In this document: in pieces, positions 41,728 to 51,116 of the stretch
Numbering within the stretch: position 1 is the stretch's first letter
How the letters are laid out: the number at the start of each line of letters is the position of its first letter
Source: Eubacterium sp. ER2
GTDB lineage: Bacteria > Bacillota > Clostridia > Lachnospirales > Lachnospiraceae
Direction: 5' to 3'
Assembly (NCBI RefSeq): GCF_000765215.1
Contig: NZ_JPJE01000006.1
Span: forward strand, 93,959-157,958
Length of the DNA: 64,000 bases
Position numbers and translations under genes: made by a program
Notes under the pieces: model-generated
Databases searched by the model: none
Told to the model about the DNA's origin: nothing
What the model saw: the letters and a program-made list of their open reading frames with translations, nothing else

Positions 41728-42393
41728 ATGGAGAAATTGGAAGAAGTGAAAATGGAGCAGCAGACGGCGGCCGATCCGCGGAAGAACCGGTATGTGGTGG
41801 ACATCCGGCGGGACAAGGCCATGATGATGAAATATATCAAATTCTATAACCGGGTGAAACACCCGCGTGTCACCTTCAACCTGGTTATGACAGGCATCCT
41901 GCTGGCGCTTGTGCCGACTCTGGTAAAGAATATGGCGCTGCCCGGCGTGATCGTCTGCTACGGCGTGGGCGCCCTGCTCGTTGCGACGGGACTGTTCCGG
42001 CAGTATCTGGCGCTTGGCACGATGAGAGGGGACCCGGCAGTGAAGGAAAACGAGGAGCTCACCTACCTGTTCGGCAATACAGGCGTGCGGGTGCGGCAGA
42101 ACGGGTCTGTGGACAATATGGGTTACTACAAGACGATCTACCGGATCTGGGAGGATGAAAAGACATACTACGTAGGTATGAACGAGGATGATCTGCTGAT
42201 CCTGCCGAAGGCAAACTTTACCGAAGGTGAGGAGAGGGACTTTAAGGAGTTTATCCTTGAGAAGAGCGGCGCGGATTACCGCTGGCTGCCTGTGGGGCTC
42301 TGGAACCGGTTTAAGAACTTTGGAATGCAGATACGCGGCCACATCACGCGGATGCGGATCGAGGCGCAGGAGAGAGAAAAAGAAAGAAGATAA
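41728..42393 (+). CDS. YcxB-like membrane protein
   Basis: About 221 residues. Two membrane helices (RVTFNLVMTGILLALVPTL; PGVIVCYGVGALLVATGLF) are followed by a YcxB-like C-terminal domain: GYYKTIYRIWEDEKTYYVGMNEDDLLILPKANFTEGEERDFKEFI. GGGAGG lies just before the ATG at 41728; the TTG at 41737 and the ATG at 41752 have better spacing and are real alternatives. Single gene ended by a strong terminator. Function of the family unknown. Confidence 0.8.
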   Translation: MEKLEEVKMEQQTAADPRKNRYVVDIRRDKAMMMKYIKFYNRVKHPRVTFNLVMTGILLALVPTLVKNMALPGVIVCYGVGALLVATGLFRQYLALGTMRGDPAVKENEELTYLFGNTGVRVRQNGSVDNMGYYKTIYRIWEDEKTYYVGMNEDDLLILPKANFTEGEERDFKEFILEKSGADYRWLPVGLWNRFKNFGMQIRGHITRMRIEAQEREKERR

Positions 42394-42394
42394 G

Positions 42395-42434
42395 AAAAAG
42401 GTTCTGTGTGGGATGACCACGCAGAACCTTTTTT
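42395..42434. terminator. Bidirectional terminator
   Basis: AAAAAGGTTCTGTGTGG and CCACGCAGAACCTTTTT form a 17-bp stem with one G-U pair and loop GATGA. T runs occur at both ends, so it serves the YcxB-like gene and the convergent TSUP gene. Confidence 0.9.
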
Positions 42435-42464
42435 TCTCTCATTATGAAGTTTTTATGAGTCTGC

Positions 42465-43397
42465 TTACGCTGCAGAACCTTTCTTGATAGCGTCGTGCAG
42501 ATACAGGAACGCTGTGATGTAAACGATAACAGCGATAACCTTGGTCAGTGTATCCAACGGCAGACTGGATACGAAAGCGTATGCGCAGTAAACACCGATG
42601 GCGCCAAAGATAGCCTGTGTCCAGCAGGCAACCATGTCGTATCTTCCCTGAGCGATGAACTTCGGGCCGTTACCAAATGCCATCAGGTATGCGCAGGATC
42701 CCATCATAGCCGGGAACGCACATCCGGCATCCATACCAAGAGCCAGAACCATAGCCATACAAGGAGCGTACAGACCAACACCGATACTCATCAGAGCGCC
42801 GAAGATGAAGTTACCAACAACAGCGATCACGAGCTTCACGCCACGAAGACCAAGCTCTGTACCGATGGTGCCGAATGGGCCGATCGCAAAAACTTTCATC
42901 AGGATTACAGTAGCCAGGATGAAGAGACCTACGAACAGCGCGTAACGAACTTTCTTCCGGTCGAACTTGGTTACGATATCGGCCATTACGAAAGAACCAA
43001 CTACGGAAGCGACAATCATCAGAACCAGTGTCAGGATATCCATATCTACGAAACCGAAGAACAGGAAAGCCTCCACACATACAGGAACGGTATCGCCTAC
43101 GTTCAGCGTGCCGGGAACCAGGATATCGTCTACAGACTTCGTCAGCTTAAAAGAAGCAGATGACGGAGCAAAAGAACCGATTCCCAGAGTATCCAGGAAG
43201 TTCGCTACAAATCCAGTGATAATGGTTGCGACAAGATTCTTCGGCTGTTTACCTCTCTGCCACAGTTCCTCGCCGGTCATTCCAGTTCCAGGGTCTTTCT
43301 CCGGATTTGCGCGGAGCTCTTTGTTCTTGCGGATCATCAGAACAACGTTCAGGATGATACCGATCACGCACAATCCCTTCATGATGTACATTGCCAT
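42465..43397 (-). CDS. TSUP (TauE/SafE, DUF81) family membrane permease
   Basis: A 310-residue protein with about eight membrane helices. Family features include the N-terminal motif TGFVANFLDTLGIGSFAPSSASF and a second half-repeat LVIAVVGNFIFGALMSIGVGLYAPCMAMVLALGMD. TSUP proteins move sulfite, sulfoacetate or other organic anions. It lies 1.2 kb from prdE and is convergent with the YcxB-like gene; a role in proline, selenium or sulfur traffic is possible but not shown. Confidence 0.88.
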   Translation of the reverse strand: MAMYIMKGLCVIGIILNVVLMIRKNKELRANPEKDPGTGMTGEELWQRGKQPKNLVATIITGFVANFLDTLGIGSFAPSSASFKLTKSVDDILVPGTLNVGDTVPVCVEAFLFFGFVDMDILTLVLMIVASVVGSFVMADIVTKFDRKKVRYALFVGLFILATVILMKVFAIGPFGTIGTELGLRGVKLVIAVVGNFIFGALMSIGVGLYAPCMAMVLALGMDAGCAFPAMMGSCAYLMAFGNGPKFIAQGRYDMVACWTQAIFGAIGVYCAYAFVSSLPLDTLTKVIAVIVYITAFLYLHDAIKKGSAA

Positions 43398-43597
43398 AAA
43401 AACATCCCTCCAGATTATGAATAAAAATTGTTTCAGAGCCCGCCCCCCTAAAGCTACCCCCGATTATAGCGGAGGCGAACCCGGTTATCACTGCCATTGT
43501 ATCATCAAAAAATTAACAAGTCAACTGAAACTGAGCATTCTGTCTAATTTGAGCGATAAAAACAAACGCCTGATTGTTCAAATTACTGCTTCCGCTC

Positions 43598-44971
43598 TTA
43601 TTTGATGAAGCCGAACACGGTCAGCAGAATGATGATCATGAAGAAGGGAACCACGAAGACGGTCAGGAACTTCTCATAGGTGTTCACATGACCGAACTTT
43701 CCGTCGTTGGTGGCCTCCTTCTCGTAGTTCTTAAAGCCCCATACTTTCGCGATGAAGATGCAGACGAGGATGCAGCCGATGGGCATCAGGAGGTAGGCTG
43801 TGAAGGTGTCCAGCCAGTCGTAGATGCCCAGGGTCTTGAAGCCGCCTGCATCGATCCAGGGAAGCTTCACACCGCTTAAGAGCCCAAAGCCGAGGGAGGC
43901 GAAGATGTTGCCGATGCCGACGATGACAGCCGTCGTGACGGAGGCCTTCAGCCGTCCCATGTGCAGGTTATCCTCAAAGGTGCGCACAGAGATCTCGAAG
44001 AAGCTGAACAGCGAGGAGATCACGGCGAAGAGGATGGCCAGGAAGAAGCAGAAGCCGATGATCCGGCCGCCCGGCAGTTTCTCAAAGATGTCCGTCATGA
44101 CATTGAACACAAGACTGGGGCCTGCGGACTCGATGTCCACGCCGCCGGAAAAGGCGGAGGGAACGATGACGAAGCCGGCCAGGATCGCGGCGGCCGTGTC
44201 AAAGACGGAGACCATGACTGCGTCGCTCTTCAGGTTGTTCTGCTTGGGGATGTTGGCGCCCAGGGTCACATAGAGGCCCCAGCCGATGCCCACGGAGAAC
44301 AGCACCTGTGTCGCCGCCTGGGCGAAGGTGGTGAAGCTGAACTTGCTGAAATCAGGAAGCAGGTAATACTTCACGCCCTCGATGGCGTTCTCATTTACAA
44401 AGAAGGCCCAGATGCCGCAGATGATGAGCAGGGCAAAGAGGAGCGGCAGCATGACCTTGGAGATCTTCTCCACAATGTTGGTGATGCCGAAATACAGAAG
44501 CACCGAGACGAACAGAAGGAGGAGCATGGCCCAGACGATGGGCTCTACGGTCGAGGAGGTGAAGCTGTCGAAATAGGCCTGCTTGTCAGCGCCGAAGTCG
44601 CCGCCTGTGAGATACTGGAACGCGTACTTGGCAACCCAGCCTCCTACAACGACGTAGTACATGTTGATCATCAGAGTGCAGACATTGGCCATCCAGCCTG
44701 CAAAACCCCACTTTTTGTTGATGCGCTGGAAGGCGCTGACTGCATCCTTGCCGGTATAGCGGCCGATGGCAGTCTCCATCTGTACCATGGGATGACCGAT
44801 CAGAGCTACCACGATGATGTAGACCACAAGGAATACACCACCGCCCCCCTGGTAGGCAAGATAGGGGAATCTCCAGATGTTTCCAAGGCCGATCGCGGCG
44901 CCGGCGGCAACCATGAGGTAGCCAAATCGGGAGCCCCATTGACGAGTTTCCTGGTTTGTCTGATTACTCAT
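43598..44971 (-). CDS. NSS/SNF family sodium-dependent transporter
   Basis: About 457 residues, 11-12 membrane helices, the LeuT fold. The signature RFGYLMVAAGAAIGLGNIWRFPYLAYQGGGG holds the sodium and substrate site of helix 1; helix 6 region LFSVGIGWGLYVTLGANIP follows. The ATG at 44971 has AAAGGAAG upstream; the open frame extends to 45076 through a terminator and is not coding there. Prokaryotic members carry amino acids such as tryptophan, tyrosine or leucine. Its leader carries a promoter, a start-stop mini-ORF and a terminator, so expression is probably attenuated. Confidence 0.92.
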   Translation of the reverse strand: MSNQTNQETRQWGSRFGYLMVAAGAAIGLGNIWRFPYLAYQGGGGVFLVVYIIVVALIGHPMVQMETAIGRYTGKDAVSAFQRINKKWGFAGWMANVCTLMINMYYVVVGGWVAKYAFQYLTGGDFGADKQAYFDSFTSSTVEPIVWAMLLLLFVSVLLYFGITNIVEKISKVMLPLLFALLIICGIWAFFVNENAIEGVKYYLLPDFSKFSFTTFAQAATQVLFSVGIGWGLYVTLGANIPKQNNLKSDAVMVSVFDTAAAILAGFVIVPSAFSGGVDIESAGPSLVFNVMTDIFEKLPGGRIIGFCFFLAILFAVISSLFSFFEISVRTFEDNLHMGRLKASVTTAVIVGIGNIFASLGFGLLSGVKLPWIDAGGFKTLGIYDWLDTFTAYLLMPIGCILVCIFIAKVWGFKNYEKEATNDGKFGHVNTYEKFLTVFVVPFFMIIILLTVFGFIK

Positions 44972-45046
44972 AAAGATACTTCCTTTCTTTCGGGAGCTGG
45001 CTGTTTCTGCCTTCTGTGCCTCCCTTGATCGAGGGAGAAAATAAAA

Positions 45047-45082
45047 AAACGGCACTCTCAGCATCTGCGAGAGCACCGTTAC
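45047..45082 (-). terminator. Leader terminator (attenuator) upstream of the NSS gene
   Basis: On the minus strand ACGGTGCTCTC pairs with GAGAGTGCCGT (nine Watson-Crick pairs and two wobbles) around GCAGATGCT, followed by TTTTTTTATTTT. It lies between the NSS promoter and its start codon, about 75 bases ahead of the ATG, so it would stop transcription before the gene. Confidence 0.8.
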
Positions 45083-45100
45083 ATCTCAATCCTCCCTTCT

Positions 45101-45130
45101 AGTATATGATGAAAGGAGGTGAGATGTCAA
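45101..45130 (-). promoter_or_regulatory. Sigma-A promoter of the NSS transporter gene
   Basis: On the minus strand TTGACA (45125-45130) and TATACT about 18 bases later. Transcription would begin just before GAAGGGAGG, which is followed at once by an ATG TAA mini-ORF and the leader terminator. Confidence 0.7.
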
Positions 45131-45190
45131 TAAAAACATGAAAAAAGTTAATGCCAGCATTAGAATGACTAATGTTTTGTGCGCAAAAGA

Positions 45191-46063
45191 TCAGTCATCC
45201 AGAAGAAAGCTTTTTGCGTATTCCAGAAAGATCCTGGAAGCAGGAGAGAGGTCATCGTAGGAAGAGTAGCCCAGCCCAAGCCGGCGGAAGGAGCGCGGCT
45301 CCAGCCTGCGTTTTACAAAGCTGCCGGTCTGCCCCCGCAGGAGAAGGCCGGGGAGGATAGTGATGCCCAGTCCGTGCTCCACCATGGAGAGGACAGAGAA
45401 CTCGTTGATGGAGAGGAAGCGGATGTCCGGCTTGATGTGGAACTCCTTCAGGATCCGGTAAATGTCGCTGCCCGGCGCATACTCTGTGGTGACAAAGGGA
45501 GCGCCTGTGAATTTCTCCATGGGGACAGCGCTGCAGTCCTCCAGGCTGTGTCCCTTGGGAAGAACGGCAAAAAGCTCGTCGTCCATGACCGGCAGGAACT
45601 GAAAATGATGCCCCTCCTGGTGGCTGAGGAATCCGATGTCCACCCGGCGTTCCTGGATCCAGTCCGGGAGGTCGTCCTCGGCGCCCTCTATGACCTTGAA
45701 GACGATATTCGGGTGGCTCTCCCTGAATTTCTGGATGATCTCCGGGATCCAGTGGATGGAGCAGCTTAAGTATGTGCCGATCGTGATGGTGCCGGTGGGG
45801 GTGCCCTTCAGCGCGGATATCTCCTGGTGAACAACCTCGTCCGCGCTGAGGAGCGCCCGGACGGAGGGAATAAGGGACTGGGCCTCCGGGGTCAGGACGG
45901 CGCCCTTCTTTCCTTTTATAAAAAGTGAAAAACCGACCTCCTTCTCCAGGGCCTTCATCATCTGTGTGACGCCGGACTGGGTGTAGCCCAGAGCCTCGCC
46001 TGCCCGGGTAAAGCTGCCGTAGTCGTCAACAGCCAGCATAACTTTCCATCTTTTGATATCCAT
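45191..46063 (-). CDS. LysR family transcriptional regulator
   Basis: A 290-residue LTTR. Its helix-turn-helix is KVMLAVDDYGSFTRAGEALGYTQSGVTQMMKALEKEV, followed by the ligand domain (GTITIGTYLSCSIHWIPEIIQKF; VDIGFLSHQEG). It lies upstream of, and on the same strand as, the NSS transporter gene and divergent from the ribosomal operon. Control of the transporter is the simplest guess. Confidence 0.92.
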   Translation of the reverse strand: MDIKRWKVMLAVDDYGSFTRAGEALGYTQSGVTQMMKALEKEVGFSLFIKGKKGAVLTPEAQSLIPSVRALLSADEVVHQEISALKGTPTGTITIGTYLSCSIHWIPEIIQKFRESHPNIVFKVIEGAEDDLPDWIQERRVDIGFLSHQEGHHFQFLPVMDDELFAVLPKGHSLEDCSAVPMEKFTGAPFVTTEYAPGSDIYRILKEFHIKPDIRFLSINEFSVLSMVEHGLGITILPGLLLRGQTGSFVKRRLEPRSFRRLGLGYSSYDDLSPASRIFLEYAKSFLLDD

Positions 46064-46193
46064 AACTTGCTTTCCTTCTATATATAATGTATTTTAATAG
46101 GGTGCCATGATAGTAAATGGTAGAGGATGAGAGAGAAAAAAACAAGTAAAATATCCATATAAGATGAATTATTAAAAAAATGTAAAAAAACAC

Positions 46194-46222
46194 TTGAAAA
46201 CACGAGGTATTTCATATATAAT
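46194..46222 (+). promoter_or_regulatory. Sigma-A promoter of the S10 ribosomal protein operon
   Basis: TTGAAA (46194-46199), 17 bases, perfect TATAAT (46217-46222), within an AT-rich upstream stretch that looks like an UP element (A and T runs at 46170-46190). It starts a leader of about 240 bases before rpsJ. Confidence 0.85.
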
Positions 46223-46229
46223 AAAACGG

Positions 46230-46471
46230 CTGTGACATGATAGCTGTGAAGCGTGAGGTTGCCGCCCCCGGCAAAGTCATAAGTGAGGGCGGGTTTTCCG
46301 TGGAGCGAATGTCAAGTTAGGAAACTGGCGACAAGTCACTGTACGAAACTACTATAACAGCTGCTGAGATGCAGTAACAACGTGGGTGTTTCTCACGACA
46401 CACACGGGAGAGTGTACAGTCACCGCTTGTCGTACTGAAAACAAAAGTACGAAAAGGAGGCGACTTTTTTT
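46230..46471 (+). promoter_or_regulatory. Structured leader of the S10 operon
   Basis: A 240-base untranslated leader. Two segments, CGACAAG (46329-46335) plus ACTGTAC (46338-46344), pair with GTACAGT (46414-46420) plus CTTGTCG (46426-46432), closing a multi-branch region with inner hairpins such as CTGC/GCAG and CGTG/CACG. The form fits an r-protein autoregulatory leader, but I cannot assign it to a known class. Confidence 0.55.
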
Positions 46472-46789
46472 ATGGCAAGTCAAGTAATGAGAATCACACT
46501 GAAAGCGTATGATCATCAGCTTGTTGATGCATCCGCGAAAAAGATCATCGAAACTGTAAAGAAGAATGGAGCGAAGGTGAGCGGACCTGTACCGCTTCCG
46601 ACTAAGAAGGAAGTAGTTACGATCCTGCGTGCTGTCCACAAGTACAAAGACTCCAGAGAGCAGTTCGAGCAGAGGACTCACAAAAGACTGATCGATATCA
46701 TCACACCGACGCAGAAAACAGTAGACGCTCTGTCAAGACTGGAGATGCCGGCTGGTGTTTATATTGATATCAAAATGAAAAACAAGTAA
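46472..46789 (+). CDS. rpsJ: 30S ribosomal protein S10
   Basis: A 105-residue protein: [41 protein letters not shown] is the hallmark of S10, which sits in the head of the small subunit and doubles as NusE in antitermination. AAGGAGG lies 11 bases before the ATG. First gene of the cluster. Confidence 0.98.
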   Translation: MASQVMRITLKAYDHQLVDASAKKIIETVKKNGAKVSGPVPLPTKKEVVTILRAVHKYKDSREQFEQRTHKRLIDIITPTQKTVDALSRLEMPAGVYIDIKMKNK

Positions 46790-46857
46790 GCAGTATTCCT
46801 AAAATTTAGGATGAACACCAAAAGGTGTTCCGCTGTAAATCACAGGAGGTATTTATA

Positions 46858-47541
46858 ATGAAGAAAGCTATCTTAGCTACAAAAGTCGGAATGACACAGA
46901 TCTTCAACGAAGACGGCGTGCTGACACCTGTAACAGTTCTTCAGGCTGGCCCTTGTGTGGTAACACAGGTCAAGACTGTTGAGAATGACGGTTACGATGC
47001 AGTACAGGTTGGCTTTGTTGACAAGAAGGACAAGATCATCAACAAGGATAAAAGCGGCAAGAAGGAGATCGTTCACCGCCATGGCCTGACAAAGGCAGAG
47101 CAGGGACATTTCGCAAAAGCCGGTGTTTCTGGAAAGAGATACGTAAAGGAGTTCAGATTTGAGAACGCCAGCGAGTATGCTCCGGCACAGGAGATCAAGG
47201 CTGATATCTTTGAGGTTGGCGATAAAGTAGACGCTACAGCAATCTCCAAAGGTAAAGGCTTCCAGGGCGCGATCAAGAGACACGGACAGCACAGAGGACC
47301 CATGGCTCATGGTTCCAAGTTCCACCGTCACGCAGGTTCCAACGGAGCTGCATCTGACCCGAGCAAGGTGTTCAAGGGCAAGAAGATGCCCGGACAGATG
47401 GGTAACAAGAGGATCACGATCCAGAATCTGGAAGTGGTACGTGTAGACGCAGAGAACAATCTGCTGCTCATCAAGGGGTCTGTACCAGGACCGAAGAAAT
47501 CTCTGGTAACTATTAAAGAAACAGTGAAAGCTGCTAACTAG
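46858..47541 (+). CDS. rplC: 50S ribosomal protein L3
   Basis: A 227-residue protein starting [28 protein letters not shown]. The extended loop reaching the peptidyl transferase centre is at [29 protein letters not shown]. Start ATG at 46858, 8 bases after AGGAGG, not the earlier in-frame codon at 46825. Normal length. Confidence 0.98.
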   Translation: MKKAILATKVGMTQIFNEDGVLTPVTVLQAGPCVVTQVKTVENDGYDAVQVGFVDKKDKIINKDKSGKKEIVHRHGLTKAEQGHFAKAGVSGKRYVKEFRFENASEYAPAQEIKADIFEVGDKVDATAISKGKGFQGAIKRHGQHRGPMAHGSKFHRHAGSNGAASDPSKVFKGKKMPGQMGNKRITIQNLEVVRVDAENNLLLIKGSVPGPKKSLVTIKETVKAAN

Positions 47542-47569
47542 TTTTTGCGAGGAAGGAGGAACACTTAAG

Positions 47570-48190
47570 ATGGCAAACGTATCTGTTTACAATATCGAAG
47601 GTAAAGAAGTTGGTACGATCGACTTAAACGATGCTGTGTTCGGTGTGGAAGTGAATGACCACCTGGTACACATGGCAGTTGTAAGCCAGCTTGCAAATAA
47701 TCGTCAGGGAACACAGAAGGCGAAGACCCGCTCAGAGGTTTCCGGCGGCGGAAGAAAACCGTGGAGGCAGAAAGGAACAGGCCACGCAAGACAGGGTTCA
47801 ACGAGAGCTCCCCAGTGGACGGGTGGCGGCGTAGTGTTCGCGCCGGTTCCGAGAGATTACTCTTTCAAGATGAACAAAAAAGAGAAGAGAGCTGCTCTCA
47901 AGTCTGCGCTTTCTGCTAAGGTTGCGGAGAACAAGTTCATCGTTATCGATGAGATCGCATTTACAGACCACAAGACAAAGAATTTTGCAAATGTCCTGAA
48001 GAACCTGGATGTGAAGAAAGCATTAGTCGTATTAGAGGACGGAAATACAAACGCTGAGATTTCTGCAAAGAATATCGCTGATGTAAAGACCACGAAGACA
48101 AATACAATTAATGTGTACGACATCCTGAAATACAACACAGTCATCACGACAAAGGCTGCTGTTGCAAGCATTGAGGAGGTGTACGCATAA
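47570..48190 (+). CDS. rplD: 50S ribosomal protein L4
   Basis: A 206-residue protein. The long loop KTRSEVSGGGRKPWRQKGTGHARQGSTRAPQW lines the exit tunnel. In enterobacteria L4 represses its own operon; whether it binds the leader found here is open. Its stop overlaps the rplW ATG by one base. Confidence 0.98.
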   Translation: MANVSVYNIEGKEVGTIDLNDAVFGVEVNDHLVHMAVVSQLANNRQGTQKAKTRSEVSGGGRKPWRQKGTGHARQGSTRAPQWTGGGVVFAPVPRDYSFKMNKKEKRAALKSALSAKVAENKFIVIDEIAFTDHKTKNFANVLKNLDVKKALVVLEDGNTNAEISAKNIADVKTTKTNTINVYDILKYNTVITTKAAVASIEEVYA

Positions 48191-48495
48191 TGGCTGATAT
48201 CAAATATTATGATGTGATCCTTAAACCGGTAGTGACTGAGAAGAGCATGGAGCTGATGGGCGAGAAGAAATACACATTCCTTGTCCACACAGAGGCTACA
48301 AAATCTCAGATCAAAGAGGCTGTTGAGAAGATGTTCGCGGGAGCAAAGGTTGCGAAGGTGAACACCATGAACAACGAGGGTAAGAAGAGAAGAGTGCGCG
48401 GCACTATGCAGTTCGGCAAGACAGCCAAGACAAAGAAGGCTGTTGTCCAGCTCACAGAGGACAGCGCTGACATCGAGATCTTCGAGGGGTTATAA
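48190..48495 (+). CDS. rplW: 50S ribosomal protein L23
   Basis: A 101-residue protein: YDVILKPVVTEKSMELMGEKKYTFLVHTEATKSQIKEAVE. It sits at the tunnel exit and docks trigger factor and SRP. TAATG overlap with rplD. It is followed by an unusual 387-base repeat-rich gap before rplB. Confidence 0.98.
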   Translation: MADIKYYDVILKPVVTEKSMELMGEKKYTFLVHTEATKSQIKEAVEKMFAGAKVAKVNTMNNEGKKRRVRGTMQFGKTAKTKKAVVQLTEDSADIEIFEGL

Positions 48496-48882
48496 GACTT
48501 GCTGAAGGCGAGCGATAGCGAAGGCTGAAGCTTAGTCGGACCCCGTTCGCGAAACTTGGCGATGCATTGAGCACTTGGCGAGGTTCTTTCGAGCCTAGTG
48601 CGAAAGCAGATACTCCGAGCAAAGCGAGGATGTATCTACTATGTGAGCCTAGTTGAGCGAACCTGTAAATCCATTGCGGATAACTCCAATGGATCCACAG
48701 CGATAAGCAGCGTGACCTCGGGACCTGCGGTCCCTCAGTCGCGTTACACGCTCAAATTATTTCGCATAAGCCTGCTCACGCGAGCGTGGCAGTCTTATCC
48801 GCGTTTACCTTCACGCTGCTTATCGCGCATATACGGTGCAATTCCGTGACACAAATAATTAGCATTGAAAGGAGAAGCAATC
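48496..48882. repeat. Repeat-rich, hairpin-dense gap between rplW and rplB
   Basis: The normal spacing here is a few bases; this gap is 387. It holds a CACTTGGC...GCCTAGTG element (48572-48600), a hairpin AGATAC/GTATCT (48608-48637), TCCATTG/CAATGGA (about 48669-48691), and an outer 16-bp inverted repeat at 48700-48715 and 48811-48826. Motifs such as GCGAGCGATAGCGAAG and GAGCCTAGTTGAGCGAAC recur in other gaps of this cluster. An open frame over it (48598-48849) is not credible as a gene. Confidence 0.75.
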
Positions 48883-49725
48883 ATGGGAATTAAAACCTAT
48901 AACCCATATACGCCTTCCAGAAGACAGATGACTGGATCTGATTTCGCTGAAATCACAAAGACGACTCCAGAGAAATCTCTGCTTGCTTCCAAGAGCAGCC
49001 AGGCAGGACGTAATAACCAGGGAAAAATCACAGTAAGACACCGCGGAGGCGGAGTTAAGAGAAAATACAGGATCATCGATTTCAAGAGAAGAAAAGATGG
49101 TATCCAGGCTACAGTAATCGGTATCGAGTACGACCCGAACAGGTCCGCGAACATTGCGCTGATCTGTTACGAGGACGGCGAGAAAGCATATATCCTGGCT
49201 CCCCAGGGACTGACAGACGGCATGAAAGTCATGAACGGACCTGAGGCTGAGGTGAGAGTAGGAAACTGCCTGCCGCTTTCACGCATCCCGGTTGGTACAC
49301 AGATCCACAACATCGAGCTCTATCCGGGCAAGGGAGGACAGCTTGTTCGTTCCGCCGGAAACAGCGCCCAGTTAATGGCTAAAGAAGGAAAATATGCAAC
49401 CCTCAGACTTCCGTCTGGTGAAATGAGAATGGTTCCGATCGAGTGCCGCGCATCTGTCGGTGTGGTAGGAAACGGCGATCACAACCTGATCAACATTGGT
49501 AAAGCGGGACGCAAACGCTACATGGGCTTCCGTCCTACAGTGCGCGGTTCTGTTATGAACCCGAACGACCATCCGCACGGTGGTGGTGAAGGTAAGACAG
49601 GAATCGGCCGTCCGGGTCCGTGTACACCCTGGGGCAAACCGGCTCTTGGTCTTAAGACCCGCAAGAAGAATAAACATTCTAACAAGCTGATCGTAAGAAG
49701 ACGTGACGGTAAAGGAATCAAATAA
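48883..49725 (+). CDS. rplB: 50S ribosomal protein L2
   Basis: A 280-residue protein needed for subunit joining and peptidyl transfer. It starts [18 protein letters not shown]; the conserved C-terminal histidine region is [24 protein letters not shown] at 48883, 8 bases after AAGGAG; an earlier in-frame codon lies inside the RBS. Confidence 0.98.
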   Translation: MGIKTYNPYTPSRRQMTGSDFAEITKTTPEKSLLASKSSQAGRNNQGKITVRHRGGGVKRKYRIIDFKRRKDGIQATVIGIEYDPNRSANIALICYEDGEKAYILAPQGLTDGMKVMNGPEAEVRVGNCLPLSRIPVGTQIHNIELYPGKGGQLVRSAGNSAQLMAKEGKYATLRLPSGEMRMVPIECRASVGVVGNGDHNLINIGKAGRKRYMGFRPTVRGSVMNPNDHPHGGGEGKTGIGRPGPCTPWGKPALGLKTRKKNKHSNKLIVRRRDGKGIK

Positions 49726-49750
49726 ATAGTTTCACAAGGAGGTAGAACTA

Positions 49751-50032
49751 ATGGCTCGTTCACTTAAAAAAGGACCATTCGCAGACGCAAGCCTGCTTAA
49801 AAAGATCGATGCAATGAACGCATCCGGAGAGAAGTCCGTTGTCAAGACATGGTCTCGCCGTTCTACGATCTTCCCGAGCATGGTAGGTCACACAATCGCT
49901 GTTCATGACGGAAGAAAACACGTGCCGGTATATGTAACAGAGGATATGGTTGGACACAAGCTTGGTGAGTTCGTTGCGACCAGAACATACAGAGGACATG
50001 GAAAAGACGAGAAGAAATCAAGAGTGAGATAA
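49751..50032 (+). CDS. rpsS: 30S ribosomal protein S19
   Basis: A 93-residue protein starting [23 protein letters not shown] and containing [36 protein letters not shown]. It forms the S13-S19 head contact with 23S rRNA. AAGGAGG upstream. Confidence 0.98.
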   Translation: MARSLKKGPFADASLLKKIDAMNASGEKSVVKTWSRRSTIFPSMVGHTIAVHDGRKHVPVYVTEDMVGHKLGEFVATRTYRGHGKDEKKSRVR

Positions 50033-50062
50033 ATAAGGCTAATTTGAAAGGAGGGTTCATCC

Positions 50063-50449
50063 ATGGCAAAAGGACATAGATCCCAGATCAAGAGAGAGAG
50101 AAATGCTAACAAGGACACAAGACCTTCAGCAAAGTTATCCTATGCTAGGGTTTCTGTTCAGAAGGCATGCTTCGTACTGGACGCCATCAGAGGTAAGGAT
50201 GTAACAACAGCACTTGGAATCTTAACATACAATCCAAGATATGCTTCAAGTATTATAAAGAAACTGTTAGAGTCAGCAATCGCTAATGCTGAGAACAACA
50301 ATGGTATGAATGCTGAGAACCTTTACGTTGCAGAGGCTTATGCAAATAAGGGACCAACAATGAAGAGAATCAGACCTAGAGCACAGGGCAGAGCTTACAG
50401 GATCGAGAAGAGAATGAGCCACATCACACTTGTGCTTGATGAAAGATAA
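50063..50449 (+). CDS. rplV: 50S ribosomal protein L22
   Basis: A 128-residue protein: [32 protein letters not shown], with the tunnel-constricting hairpin near [22 protein letters not shown]. Its stop overlaps the RBS of rpsC. Confidence 0.97.
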   Translation: MAKGHRSQIKRERNANKDTRPSAKLSYARVSVQKACFVLDAIRGKDVTTALGILTYNPRYASSIIKKLLESAIANAENNNGMNAENLYVAEAYANKGPTMKRIRPRAQGRAYRIEKRMSHITLVLDER

Positions 50450-50459
50450 GGAGGGTATT

Positions 50460-51116
50460 ATGGGACAGAAAGTTAATCCTCATGGTTTAAGAGTCGGCAT
50501 TATCAAAGATTGGGACTCCAGATGGTACGCAGATAAGGATTTCGCTGACAATCTTGTAGAGGACCATGAAATCAGAACATTTCTGAAGAAGAGATTATAC
50601 AGCGCGGGCATTTCCAGGATCGAGATTGAGAGAGCTTCCGACCGTGTGAAGATCATTGTCTACACAGCAAAACCGGGCGTAGTCATCGGCAAGGGCGGCT
50701 CCGAGATCGAGAAAGTGAAAGGCGAGCTTGCAAAATATACAGACAAGAAGCTGGTCGTAGACATCAAGGAAGTGAAGAGACCGGACAAGGACGCACAGCT
50801 GGTAGCTGAGAACATCGCTCAGCAGCTGGAGAACCGTATCTCCTTCAGGCGTGCGATGAAGTCCTGCATGTCCAGGACAATGAAGGCTGGCGCTCTCGGA
50901 GTCAAGACTTCCGTATCAGGACGTCTTGGCGGAGCGGATATGGCCCGTACAGAGTTCTACAGCGAGGGAACGATCCCTCTTCAGACACTGAGAGCAGACA
51001 TTGACTACGGATTTGCCGAGGCAGACACGACCTACGGAAAAGTTGGCGTAAAGGTTTGGGTCTACAAAGGCGAGGTTCTTCCGGAAAAGGCAGCAAAGGA
51101 AGGGAGCGATAAATAA
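50460..51116 (+). CDS. rpsC: 30S ribosomal protein S3
   Basis: A 218-residue protein starting [23 protein letters not shown]. The KH domain has [17 protein letters not shown]; the C-terminal domain has [20 protein letters not shown] at 50460 after AAGGAGGG. Its stop shares a base with the rplP start (TAATG). Confidence 0.98.
   Translation: MGQKVNPHGLRVGIIKDWDSRWYADKDFADNLVEDHEIRTFLKKRLYSAGISRIEIERASDRVKIIVYTAKPGVVIGKGGSEIEKVKGELAKYTDKKLVVDIKEVKRPDKDAQLVAENIAQQLENRISFRRAMKSCMSRTMKAGALGVKTSVSGRLGGADMARTEFYSEGTIPLQTLRADIDYGFAEADTTYGKVGVKVWVYKGEVLPEKAAKEGSDK

Noticed and set aside
43961..45028. Plus-strand open frame of 355 codons over the NSS transporter
   Set aside because: Shadow of the transporter gene; composition is charged and repetitive with no known fold.
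48598..48849. Open frame in the rplW-rplB gap
   Set aside because: It covers inverted repeats and hairpins shared with other gaps; no RBS and no protein-like pattern.
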